The notes: generated from the sequence alone by a model not told the origin. A stretch of DNA of 64,000 nucleotides from an uncultured Lachnospiraceae bacterium (GCA_934294885.1 CAKRAK010000009.1:1-64000); one strand, 5' to 3'; counted from the first letter of the stretch, positions 7,772 through 16,248 are shown. Made by a program: numbers and translations.

Positions 7772-9583
7772 TTACCCTTTCCAGATTTTTGACCGTTCTA
7801 ATTCATCACAATTTTCTTTTGTATAAGGAATTGCCGGTAAATGAGCGGTTACGGTCGTTCCTTCATCCGGTTCACTTTCAACCGATAATCCATATTCTGT
7901 GCCAAACATCAGTTGGATTCTTGAATGTACATTAATAAGACCTACACCGGAACCATGCTTCGGTACCTTCTGGTTATCCGTAAGAATATTTTCCACATCT
8001 TCTTTCCGCATACCCATACCATTATCTTCTACCGAAAGATAAATGCTGTTATCTTCCATTCTTCCTTTGATAATGATTCTTGCATCATCATCCTCATCCA
8101 TATCACACACACCGTAATAAATTGCATTTTCCAGAATCGGCTGCAATATCAGTTTAACGGTACAATACCGATAAATCTCCTCGTCCACCTGATATTCCAT
8201 AACAAACCGGTCTTTATAACGAAATTTCTGAATATTCATATAGCTTCTGCAATGCTGCACTTCATCCTCGATACTGATGATGGTTTTTCCCTTTGACAAA
8301 CTGATTCGAAAAAGCTTTGCCAGCTCAGATATCATAAATACCGCATCCTCATTTTTATTACCCTCTATCATCCATGTGATAGATTCCAACGTATTATAGA
8401 GAAAATGAGGATTAATCTGGCTCTGTAATGCATCCAGTTCACTTTTTCTCCGTTCGTTCTGCTGTTCCACAATTTCTTTCATCAAAAGCTCAATTTGTTC
8501 GTAAGATTTTTGAACAGAATTTCCAAGGTGACGGATTTCAGAAGATCCCCCGATGTAAATATCCGGTTTTTCTCCTGCCTCATAAGCTTTAACAGATGCA
8601 TCCAGCTTTAAAATCGGACTTGATATTTTTCTTGTAACAACCTTATTTACAAACAAAATCATCATAATCAATAAAGTAACAATCGCCAAAATATAAAATT
8701 GGAAGCGGCGAAGGTTATCCGTTTTCAGATTTTTAGGAACTACGCCTACCAATTTCCATCCGGTATAGGAAATCGTATTCACAATAACGGTTCTCTTATT
8801 TCCGTTCCCATCCAATTCATTATCATATATTTCATCTTCACGGTCCGCAATATCAGTCGTGTTTTCCCAAAACAATCCGTGGCTCATCTCCATGGAACGG
8901 GGATGATATATAATATTTCCATCACTATCACACAAATAAAAATATCTTCCGTTACTTTCGCTGTTTGCCAAATCAATCAAATCAAAAATATTGGAATACT
9001 TCATATCTACCAGCAAAACACCATTTTCCGGCTTTTCACCATCTATAATATCAACGGAACGGCTAAGCGAGATTACTTTGTGATACCGGTAAGAGTCATC
9101 ATGAAAGAGATTCTGGATATGGGGTGTGGAAAAGTGCATATTCTCGATTTCCCCTAATGCGTCCCGATACCAGACCTGATTCGTAATGTCTACATCTTCT
9201 TTTTGGGAGATAACCGGCTCTGCCACAATCAAATTTCCCGCCATATCATATAAAGCAATACTTTGTATTTTCTCTTTATTCAATTCATAAAGAAGACTCA
9301 GTTCCTGATTAAATTCCGAACTGGACACATCTAATTCCTGAATAACGTTATAGTTGATTGTATTGGAAAGCTGTCTCATACTCTTTAAATTATATTCTAT
9401 GGAATTCACCATGCTTTTCATGGAATTTTGCGTATCCTGTACTTCCGTCTGCCGAATCGTCAATTCATAACGATTGTAAAGCAACAAACCCATGGAAACG
9501 GATGTAACCACAGTAAGAACCGTAAGCACTGTCATAATCATAGATTGAATATCAAATTCTTTATTTTTTATTTTTCTAATCAT
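7772..9583 (-). CDS. YesM/LytS-type sensor histidine kinase
   Basis: A 603-residue membrane kinase. Membrane segments lie at about 15-37 and 297-314 and flank a large extracellular region that looks like a double-Cache sensor. A HAMP-like linker follows, then the His_kinase domain with SQINPHFLYNTLE (phosphoacceptor His393) and a C-terminal HATPase_c domain with DNGMGM and GSGVGLINVHSR motifs. It lies 3 bp after the response-regulator gene and just before two binding-protein genes. Kinases of this type usually control carbohydrate uptake operons through AraC-type partners. The most likely target here is mglBAC (inferred). Confidence 0.92.
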   Translation of the reverse strand: MIRKIKNKEFDIQSMIMTVLTVLTVVTSVSMGLLLYNRYELTIRQTEVQDTQNSMKSMVNSIEYNLKSMRQLSNTINYNVIQELDVSSSEFNQELSLLYELNKEKIQSIALYDMAGNLIVAEPVISQKEDVDITNQVWYRDALGEIENMHFSTPHIQNLFHDDSYRYHKVISLSRSVDIIDGEKPENGVLLVDMKYSNIFDLIDLANSESNGRYFYLCDSDGNIIYHPRSMEMSHGLFWENTTDIADREDEIYDNELDGNGNKRTVIVNTISYTGWKLVGVVPKNLKTDNLRRFQFYILAIVTLLIMMILFVNKVVTRKISSPILKLDASVKAYEAGEKPDIYIGGSSEIRHLGNSVQKSYEQIELLMKEIVEQQNERRKSELDALQSQINPHFLYNTLESITWMIEGNKNEDAVFMISELAKLFRISLSKGKTIISIEDEVQHCRSYMNIQKFRYKDRFVMEYQVDEEIYRYCTVKLILQPILENAIYYGVCDMDEDDDARIIIKGRMEDNSIYLSVEDNGMGMRKEDVENILTDNQKVPKHGSGVGLINVHSRIQLMFGTEYGLSVESEPDEGTTVTAHLPAIPYTKENCDELERSKIWKG

Positions 9584-9586
9584 ATA

Positions 9587-11191
9587 TTATTTCCTTGTAT
9601 GCTCCAGGCGATATTTTGATGGTGACATACCAAACTTTCTTTTAAATACATAACTGAAATAATTGGCATCCACATATCCTACATGTTCTGCAACCTCATA
9701 GCTTTTCTCACTGGTTTCCAAAATCAGATGAAGAGCCTGTTCCATTCTGTAATCTGTCAGATATGTAATAAAGGATTGTCCTACTTCCTTCTTAAAAACA
9801 GATGAAAAGTAAGAATTCGAGACCCCAACCTTTGAACATACCATATCCAACGATAAATCCGGATCTGCATAATGATCTCTTACCATATTTTTTGCTTCCG
9901 TAATTAAATAACGAAGGGAAGACGTTCTTGCATTTTTCAATTCATCACTTATGGATAATGCCACATGAATAATCCAGTTTGTCAAGGTCTGATCGTCCAT
10001 CTGGGGAACTGCTTCGTAGGGATTCTTAATGTCTCCGATATGTTCCTCAAACTGCAAATAATTATTCCCACAAAACCGGTATAAATGTCCTACAATCTCC
10101 ATGGTGGCAAAGTTATACTGATTCACTGTTTTTGCCATCTCCCGCAGACGTTTTACCATCTTAACAACAGCTTTTTCAATATCTTCACGAACACCCAAAT
10201 GAATCGCCTTAAACAGCTCGTTCATCCGGATATCCTCTAACTGCATGGATAACTCCTGTCCCTTTGGGGCAATATCTCCAATATAGATTGAACGTCCGGT
10301 TCCGTATATTACTCTGTATGAGATTGCTTCCCTTGCACCCTCATAAGAAGAGTGTATCTCATGAATATCACTACAGGCTTTACCGATTCCCGCAGTAACT
10401 ACCGCATTCAGAAAACGATTCGCCCATCTGCAAAACCAGTCGCAGTCATCCGTCAACTGGGAAATCAGCTCCTCCGAAGGTAACTGTGCCAGCATGACAA
10501 CATTCCCAAGATACGTAAAAACTTTTATTTTCCATCGTTCTTCAAATTTTTCCTTTGCCTCCCGCTGCAGAGACATGGCAAGCAGCAACGGCGTCATCCC
10601 CTCCGGGATACGACTTTCGGATGCATGAAAAATTACACTGCAGTAATAAGGTCCGGTCAGGGAAATCTGATATGCCTCCATCAGCTTATCCACATCCAGC
10701 TCCTGCACCCTTCCTTCCAATAAAGAGCAGTAAAAGTTTATCTGCAACAGCTCTAAGGATTCCATGTAATACTGCTGCAGCTTTTGGATATTTAATTTTT
10801 CGTCTCTTTCTTTGTCCAAATTGTTTTTCAGACGGTTCATACAATTCGAAAGCTCAGCAGAATTTACCGGCTTCAAAACATATTCCTCAACTTCCAGATG
10901 AACCGCTTCTTTTGCATATTCAAACTCATCAAAACCGGTCAGTATCATAATCCGGACACTGGGATTATCTTCTTTTAATTTTCTGGCTAATTCCAAACCA
11001 TCCATATAGGGCATCTTAATATCCGTAATTACCACATCCGGCTGTGTTTTTTCCGCAACCTCTAAAGCTTTTACACCATTTTGTGCTTTTCCGATCACCT
11101 CAAATCCCAATCCTGCCCAGTCAATTTTATGTTCAATGACATTCAAAACCTCTTCTTCATCATCCACAAGAAGTACTTTATAAGTCCGCAT
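9587..11191 (-). CDS. YesN-type response regulator with AraC DNA-binding domain
   Basis: A 534-residue regulator. The N-terminal receiver domain (1-~120) has acidic residues at 10-11, the phosphoacceptor Asp57 in ITDIKMPYMDG and the conserved Lys in VLKPVN. A long middle region follows, then two AraC-type helix-turn-helix motifs in the last ~100 residues (ending in FSYVFKRKFGMSPSKYR). The start at 11191 was chosen because AGGAGG precedes it; longer in-frame readings lack a site. A terminator separates it from mglC, and a TATAAT at 11225-11220 may be its own promoter, with no convincing -35 box. The partner kinase follows at once. The tandem direct repeat before mglB is its most plausible binding site. 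Confidence 0.92.
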   Translation of the reverse strand: MRTYKVLLVDDEEEVLNVIEHKIDWAGLGFEVIGKAQNGVKALEVAEKTQPDVVITDIKMPYMDGLELARKLKEDNPSVRIMILTGFDEFEYAKEAVHLEVEEYVLKPVNSAELSNCMNRLKNNLDKERDEKLNIQKLQQYYMESLELLQINFYCSLLEGRVQELDVDKLMEAYQISLTGPYYCSVIFHASESRIPEGMTPLLLAMSLQREAKEKFEERWKIKVFTYLGNVVMLAQLPSEELISQLTDDCDWFCRWANRFLNAVVTAGIGKACSDIHEIHSSYEGAREAISYRVIYGTGRSIYIGDIAPKGQELSMQLEDIRMNELFKAIHLGVREDIEKAVVKMVKRLREMAKTVNQYNFATMEIVGHLYRFCGNNYLQFEEHIGDIKNPYEAVPQMDDQTLTNWIIHVALSISDELKNARTSSLRYLITEAKNMVRDHYADPDLSLDMVCSKVGVSNSYFSSVFKKEVGQSFITYLTDYRMEQALHLILETSEKSYEVAEHVGYVDANYFSYVFKRKFGMSPSKYRLEHTRK

Positions 11192-11236
11192 GTTTTTCCT
11201 CCTGTCAGATATTTGTATTATTATAACGTATATTTG

Positions 11237-11274
11237 AAAAAAAGACACGAATTTACATAAAATAAATCCGTGCC
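11237..11274 (-). terminator. Terminator after mglC
   Basis: On the minus strand, arms at about 11274-11263 and 11255-11244 form a 12-bp stem with one or two weak pairs, followed by a run of seven T at 11243-11237. It ends the mglBAC transcript and separates it from the response-regulator operon. Confidence 0.8.
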
Positions 11275-11297
11275 TTTTCCATTGTGTCAAAAAGAAA

Positions 11298-12950
11298 TTA
11301 TTTTTTCTTTACATACTTAAGACAGTCAAGTGTTACCGCTGCAAGAATGATGATACCTTCAAAAATGAACTGGAGGTTTGTATCAATACCTAAAATTGTA
11401 AGTGCGTATGTAAGAGATGTAAAGATCAATACACCGGTTACAACGCCGGAAATTTTACCAATACCACCGGTAAATGATACACCACCAACTACACAGGCTG
11501 CAATGGCATCCATATCCCAGCCTTGTCCGTAAGCTGCACTACCGGAACCAATCATTCTGTTACATTCGAGCCATGAACCAAATCCGTAAAGGATACCTGC
11601 AAGAATGAACGCACCAAGGGTAACCTTAAATACGGAAATACCTGAAACTGCTGCTGCCTCCGGATTACCTCCTACTGCATACAGATTCTTACCAAATGTT
11701 GTTTTGTTCCAGATAAACCATACTACAATAATTGCTACAACTGCCCAAAGAATAATGGTTGGGAAGTTTCCGATTCTCGGAATGAAGATGTTCGGAATCT
11801 CTGCATCAATGGCACCAAATGATACACCCTTTGTTGCGTAAGTAACAAGTCCGAAGATAATCAACATGTTTGCCATGGTGGAAATAAACGGATGCATCTT
11901 AAACTTCGCCATAAAGAAACCTGCAATGGTTGCAAATACGGTTGTGAAAATTACACACATAACAAGGGCAAGAATCGCTCTTCCTACTACCGGAATTCCA
12001 CCGAAGTCAAAAATGTGACCAAATACAGCACCGGTATTAATACCATTGTGCATTATAATCGTAGCGGTTACCATACCCATACCAACCATACGTCCTACAG
12101 ATAAGTCGGTACCGGTTAAAAGAATCAATCCGGCAACACCTAACGCAAGGAACATACGAGGAGAAGCCTGCTGTAAAATATTCAAAATGTTTGTTAACGT
12201 AAACAACTGTGTATGCTTTACAACCGGTGTAATAATACACAATGCAATGAAAATTAAAATGATAACAATGTAGAGTCCGTTTTTGTATAAGAACTGTGAC
12301 GTGTTAAATGTATATTTGTAATTTTCAAAATTCTGCGCCTGCTTTTGTGCAAAGGTAAACTTCGACATTCTAAGCAAATCAATCAAATGATATTTGTGAG
12401 TATATGCATCATGCTTTCTGTCCTTTATCTCCTGCAGCTTTGACTCATGAGACATCTGGGCATCAAAGAGACGATTCTTATATACATACTTTTCGTCCTT
12501 GATCTCACTTTTATCCGTCAACTTACTGATCAGTTTCTCATGCTCATCCTTCAATGCACTGCAGATTTTCTTGTATTCATCATTCTCAATTTCTTTTTCT
12601 GCCTCACAGCTTTTAACAACCTTCTGATAATAATCCGCATCATAATGCTCTGACAGATATTTCTCTGCTTCTGCGATCAAACGGGAAATCTTTTCCTTGT
12701 TTGCGGCCTCAACCTGTTTTGCCTTTTCAAGATTTTTCTTATCCTGCTGTATCACAGCATTCTTTTCATCTTTAGTGTAATTTTTATTTTCTTTTGCAAG
12801 CGCCATATGGTTTCTGTAGTATTGTACCTTATCTGAACCATCTACTCTTAATGCATCTATCTGGGCTTGTAATTTTCCGATATGTTCATCAATCGGCTTT
12901 AATAATTTTTCTTCGTCTTCAACCGAAAGAATTCTGACATCCTTTGCCAT
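11298..12950 (-). CDS. mglC: Galactose ABC transporter permease MglC with ~220-residue N-terminal coiled-coil extension
   Basis: Inner-membrane permease of the high-affinity galactose/methyl-galactoside importer. Residues from about 226 to 550 are a typical MglC/RbsC permease (hydrophobic segments, LFTLTNILNILQQASPRM, GTDLSVGRMVGMG, NPEAAAVSGI near the ATPase contact loop, AACVVGGVSFTGG). Residues 1-222 have no counterpart in E. coli MglC (336 residues). They are highly charged, free of hydrophobic segments and rich in Lys/Glu heptad-like patterns, so they are predicted to be a cytoplasmic coiled coil. An AGGAGA site precedes the ATG at 12950, and the extension is in frame without interruption, so it is part of the product. 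The gene lies 18 bp after mglA and ends at a terminator. Confidence 0.92.
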   Translation of the reverse strand: MAKDVRILSVEDEEKLLKPIDEHIGKLQAQIDALRVDGSDKVQYYRNHMALAKENKNYTKDEKNAVIQQDKKNLEKAKQVEAANKEKISRLIAEAEKYLSEHYDADYYQKVVKSCEAEKEIENDEYKKICSALKDEHEKLISKLTDKSEIKDEKYVYKNRLFDAQMSHESKLQEIKDRKHDAYTHKYHLIDLLRMSKFTFAQKQAQNFENYKYTFNTSQFLYKNGLYIVIILIFIALCIITPVVKHTQLFTLTNILNILQQASPRMFLALGVAGLILLTGTDLSVGRMVGMGMVTATIIMHNGINTGAVFGHIFDFGGIPVVGRAILALVMCVIFTTVFATIAGFFMAKFKMHPFISTMANMLIIFGLVTYATKGVSFGAIDAEIPNIFIPRIGNFPTIILWAVVAIIVVWFIWNKTTFGKNLYAVGGNPEAAAVSGISVFKVTLGAFILAGILYGFGSWLECNRMIGSGSAAYGQGWDMDAIAACVVGGVSFTGGIGKISGVVTGVLIFTSLTYALTILGIDTNLQFIFEGIIILAAVTLDCLKYVKKK

Positions 12951-12968
12951 AGTCCATTCTCCTCTCCA

Positions 12969-14477
12969 TTACAAATATTTTGCACTGAGTCTTAACAACT
13001 CTTCCTGATTTGTCTCTTTTGTATTAACGATGCCAGCCAAATGTCCATTGGACATAACACCGATTCGGTTCGTGATACCGAGAATTTCCGGCATTTCAGA
13101 GGATACAACAATAATTGTTTTTCCCTGCTTTGCCATCTGGATGATCAACTCATAGATCTCGTATTTTGCACCTACATCAATACCTCTGGTAGGATCATCC
13201 ATCATAAATATATTCGGTGAACGTTCCAGCCATTTTCCAAAGATAACCTTTTGCTGATTACCACCGGAAAGATTGGAAATCATATCATCCGGTCCCATAC
13301 ATTTTGTATGCATAACACGGATTTCTTCTGCTGTCGCTCTTACCATCTCATCATTTGACAATGCAAATCCCGCTTTATAATGGTTCATATTTGCAATTGT
13401 TGTATTGAATGTAATGTCTGCTTTTAAGAAAAGTCCATCCGCTTTCCGTTCCTCTGTAATCAATGCGAAACCATGATCCATCGCATCCTTTGGGGAATGG
13501 AAATTCATAAGTTTTCCATTATAGTAAACTCGTCCGGCAGCTCTTGTTCGAATACCAAAAATGGTTTCTAGAAGTTCTGTACGACCAGCCCCTACTAATC
13601 CATATAAACCAAATATTTCTCCTTTTTTTACATCAAAGGTAATATCCTGAAGCTTTGGTGCATATTTGGTAGATAAATGTTCCACTGAAAATACAACCTC
13701 TCCCGGAGTATTATCAACCGGAGGAAAACGATTATCAAGAGAACGACCAACCATTGCAGATATCAACTCATTCATATTGGTATCCTTGCTATCCTTTGTC
13801 ATAACAAGAGAACCATCTCGAAGAACAGATATCTGATCACAAATTTCAAAAATCTCATCCATTTTATGAGAGATATAAATTAATGAAATTCCCTGTGACC
13901 GTAACTGTCTCATCATTTTGAACAGCTTCTCTACCTCAGGTGCTGTCAAAGAGGATGTCGGTTCATCTAAAACAATCACCTTAGAGTTATACGAAATTGC
14001 CTTTGCAATTTCACACATCTGTCTTTCTGATACAGACATGGATTTCATTGGTTTTGTCAGATTTACTGTAATGCCAAGCTTACGAAACAATTCCGATGCT
14101 TCTTTTTTCATTCGATTTTCATCGATTACGCCTAATGAATTTTTAGGATATCTTCCTAAAAACAAGTTATCCACGACGCTTCTTTCCAGACACTGGTTTA
14201 ATTCCTGGTGTACCATTGCAACTCCATTTTCCAGTGCGTCCTTCGGTCCGGAAAAATTAATTTCCTTTCCGTCTAAAATTATTGTACCTTCGTCTTTTTG
14301 ATATGTACCAAAAAGGCATTTCATCATTGTCGATTTACCGGCACCATTTTCACCCATAAGTCCCATAATGGAGCCCTTTTTAACATCCAAATTGATGTGA
14401 TCAAGCACCTTGTTTCTTCCGAATGATTTACTCATGCCGCAAATCGATAAGATTGTATCTTTCTTATCTTCTGCCAT
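12969..14477 (-). CDS. mglA: Galactose ABC transporter ATPase MglA (two nucleotide-binding domains)
   Basis: Cytoplasmic ATPase that powers MglC, 502 residues, in the tandem-domain layout of sugar importers such as MglA and RbsA. The first domain has Walker A GENGAGKST, the signature SVSERQMCEIAKA and Walker B VIVLDEPTSSL. The second has a Walker A-like GLVGAGRTEL, the signature NLSGGNQQKV and Walker B-like IFMMDDPTRG; a degenerate second site is normal for this family. An AAAAGGAG site precedes the ATG. That site lies in the arm of a hairpin that competes with a terminator-like hairpin (14485-14529), so translation or transcription into mglA may be modulated relative to mglB. Confidence 0.96.
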   Translation of the reverse strand: MAEDKKDTILSICGMSKSFGRNKVLDHINLDVKKGSIMGLMGENGAGKSTMMKCLFGTYQKDEGTIILDGKEINFSGPKDALENGVAMVHQELNQCLERSVVDNLFLGRYPKNSLGVIDENRMKKEASELFRKLGITVNLTKPMKSMSVSERQMCEIAKAISYNSKVIVLDEPTSSLTAPEVEKLFKMMRQLRSQGISLIYISHKMDEIFEICDQISVLRDGSLVMTKDSKDTNMNELISAMVGRSLDNRFPPVDNTPGEVVFSVEHLSTKYAPKLQDITFDVKKGEIFGLYGLVGAGRTELLETIFGIRTRAAGRVYYNGKLMNFHSPKDAMDHGFALITEERKADGLFLKADITFNTTIANMNHYKAGFALSNDEMVRATAEEIRVMHTKCMGPDDMISNLSGGNQQKVIFGKWLERSPNIFMMDDPTRGIDVGAKYEIYELIIQMAKQGKTIIVVSSEMPEILGITNRIGVMSNGHLAGIVNTKETNQEELLRLSAKYL

Positions 14478-14484
14478 ACCATTT

Positions 14485-14529
14485 CTCCTTTTAGAAAAAG
14501 GAGGGTGTCAGGGGTTTCTGACGCCCTCC
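14485..14529 (-). promoter_or_regulatory. mglB-mglA intercistronic double hairpin (attenuator and SD-sequestering stem)
   Basis: On the minus strand a strong stem (arms 14529-14518 and 14511-14500, loop of 6, one mismatch) is followed by a T run, like an intrinsic terminator. Its last bases also start a second perfect 8-bp stem (14503-14496 with 14492-14485, 3-base loop) that contains the AAAAGGAG ribosome binding site of mglA. The two stems share 14500-14503, so full formation of both at once is not possible. Likely effects are partial termination, 3' protection of mglB mRNA and lower mglA translation (inferred). Confidence 0.75.
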
Positions 14530-14558
14530 GGGCTTCTTGCGTTATATCTGAAACCTGA

Positions 14559-15836
14559 TTACTGTTTCAAAATAGAGGTATAAGATGATGCATTATCTGT
14601 CTTAACCATGTTAATTGCAAATGCGTCATATTCACTTGGGTTGCCTAAACGGTTTGTAATGTTAGACTCTGTCTGTCCATCACCACCGATGTAATCAACC
14701 TTTAAGTTTAATAAATCATCGTAGTTCTCAAGAAGTGGCTGATATGTTGAGCTTAAGAAGTTATCAGAAGCATTGTAAATATTTAACCAAACCTTCTTCT
14801 CAGGACTTGAAGATGAATCAAGCTGCTTAGAAACCTTGTCATATACCTTTGTAGAATCTGTAAAGTCCTGATAGTTATCGGCTGTTACAGCTACGTTTAA
14901 TGCATAGTAAGATCTCTCTTCTTCACTGTATCTGTAATCAACACCTTCCTCTAACTGGTTGCCAGCTTCATCTGCTGTTCCGATACCTGTATCAACATCT
15001 ACACCATCTAATGCATTACGAAGTACTCTTAATGTTAAATATGCCTGAACATCTGCATGCTGTGAAATTGTTCCGCCATAACCTTCTGCAATAGCTGCTA
15101 CAGCATCACTGTTTGCATCATATCCAAAAGTAGGAACCTTGTTATCCTTAGCCCATGCATTGAACATTGACATTCCCATACCATCATTATTTGATACTAC
15201 AACATCGATTTCATCACCGAATGATGCTGACCATGTTCCGATTGCATTTCCGGCTGTTGCTGCATCCCATGTAGCACCTGCTGAGTTTTTCATTTCCTGA
15301 GAAGCCAGCTCACGAACCGTATATGTCTTTCCGCCAACCTCGATTTCTGCATCCTTAACAACTGTTGCAGAACCATCTGTATTGGTACCTGCAGGACTTG
15401 CATCTACTGCTCCGTCTGTCTCAACACCGGTTCCAAGTGCGGAACGAACACCACGGGTACGGGCAATGGAATCATTATGTCCGATATCACCGATTGCAAG
15501 TACATAACCAATTACGCCATCTCCGTTACGGTCAATGTTTTCTGCATTTTTTGTGATGTAATCAAGTACCATCTGACCCTGAAGTTCAGCACCCTGATTT
15601 GCATCAAATCCAACATAATATGTCTTGTCATTAAAGTTAAGCGCTGTCTTGTCAAGTTCACCTGTTGAACTGTTAGATGGCTGACGGTTGAACCATACAA
15701 GTGGTTTGTCAGCATTTGCTCCTCCTGATGATGATGAACTAGAACTTGAGCCTGTTCCTGAAGCTGATCCACAGCCTACAAGGGAAACAGAAAGTGCGGC
15801 TACCGCCAGCAATGGTAATAATTTGTGTTTTTTCAT
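14559..15836 (-). CDS. mglB: Galactose-binding lipoprotein MglB, circularly permuted
   Basis: Extracytoplasmic sugar-binding component of the MglBAC importer, 425 residues, with signal peptide and lipobox (LVGC, Cys22) and a Ser-rich tether (about 23-41). The mature domain begins with PLVWFNRQPS (Asn50), which lies about 85 residues into ordinary galactose-binding proteins. It then runs in normal order: calcium-loop-like DRNGDGVIG (102-110), GHNDSIART (His120, Asp122, Arg126), SNNDG (Asn217), FGYD (Asp240). After a linker (about 326-348, SSSSPEKK) the missing first part follows: VWLNIYNASDNF (Asp358, Phe360) through DAFAINM and a final helix to residue 425. Compared with E. coli numbering, only Asn256 looks changed (to Gln259). 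Residues ~141-179 are an extra insertion. The ATG has a good AGGAGG site. First gene of mglBAC. Confidence 0.93.
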   Translation of the reverse strand: MKKHKLLPLLAVAALSVSLVGCGSASGTGSSSSSSSSGGANADKPLVWFNRQPSNSSTGELDKTALNFNDKTYYVGFDANQGAELQGQMVLDYITKNAENIDRNGDGVIGYVLAIGDIGHNDSIARTRGVRSALGTGVETDGAVDASPAGTNTDGSATVVKDAEIEVGGKTYTVRELASQEMKNSAGATWDAATAGNAIGTWSASFGDEIDVVVSNNDGMGMSMFNAWAKDNKVPTFGYDANSDAVAAIAEGYGGTISQHADVQAYLTLRVLRNALDGVDVDTGIGTADEAGNQLEEGVDYRYSEEERSYYALNVAVTADNYQDFTDSTKVYDKVSKQLDSSSSPEKKVWLNIYNASDNFLSSTYQPLLENYDDLLNLKVDYIGGDGQTESNITNRLGNPSEYDAFAINMVKTDNASSYTSILKQ

Positions 15837-15885
15837 ATTTCTTTCCTCCTATGATAAATATTTTTCCGTCTCTTTGACTATACTC

Positions 15886-15914
15886 ATTATATTTTTTTAT
15901 CCACTAAAAAAACA
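15886..15914 (-). promoter_or_regulatory. mglB promoter with a weak -35 box
   Basis: On the minus strand TATAAT (15891-15886) is preceded, after 17 bp, by TGTTTT (15914-15909), a poor -35 box that abuts and slightly overlaps the tandem direct repeat. A strong -10 with a weak -35 next to activator-like repeats suggests a positively controlled promoter. Confidence 0.7.
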
Positions 15915-15950
15915 TAGAAAATTTTTGTGTAAACAGAGAAAATTTTGTGT
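15910..15950. promoter_or_regulatory. Tandem direct repeat, probable AraC-type response-regulator site
   Basis: Two near-identical repeats lie head to tail: 15910-15930 (21 bp, reading AAACATAGAAAATTTTTGTG on the plus strand) and 15931-15950 (20 bp). They differ by a T/G change and one A/T-tract length change. Two-helical-turn direct repeats adjoining the -35 box are typical of AraC-family activators. The response regulator at 9587-11191 is the obvious candidate. Confidence 0.7.
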
Positions 15951-16085
15951 ATTTTATATTATATCTATAAATTTTTCAGGTTTTTTGTATGCAAATTTAC
16001 ATAAATGACGAAAGCATCACCTCTTCATTCATAAAATATCCTATAAAAATCCATGCCATAAGCCATGTTTTTTCCACACTATTTC

Positions 16086-16187
16086 ACGAAAGACAGTGAC
16101 GAGGTACTCTTCGTGAGTCCCCCTCCGGTCAGCGAGCGTCAAATGCACCGCATAAATGCGTGCATTTTCCTTGTCGTCATAACAAAC
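16086..16187. repeat. Dispersed ~100-bp repeat, copy 1
   Basis: This stretch between the RND gene and mglB resembles 37885-37984. Shared elements in order are a CTCT(T/G)CG-type segment, CCGGTC, then ATGCAC..CATAAA.CG.TGCATTTTCC.(T/C)GTCG.CATAAC with only scattered differences. It codes for nothing visible. The remainder of 15837-16248 holds the mglB promoter region and the RND terminator. Confidence 0.5.
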
Positions 16188-16218
16188 AAAAAGAACGCAT
16201 GATAAAACTCATGCGTTC
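16188..16218 (-). terminator. Terminator after the RND exporter gene
   Basis: A perfect 10-bp stem (16193-16202 with 16209-16218) is followed on the minus strand by TTTTTG at 16192-16187. It lies 31 bp beyond the RND stop codon. Confidence 0.85.
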
Positions 16219-16248
16219 CCTTCCTTATAAATATAACTATATGATTCT

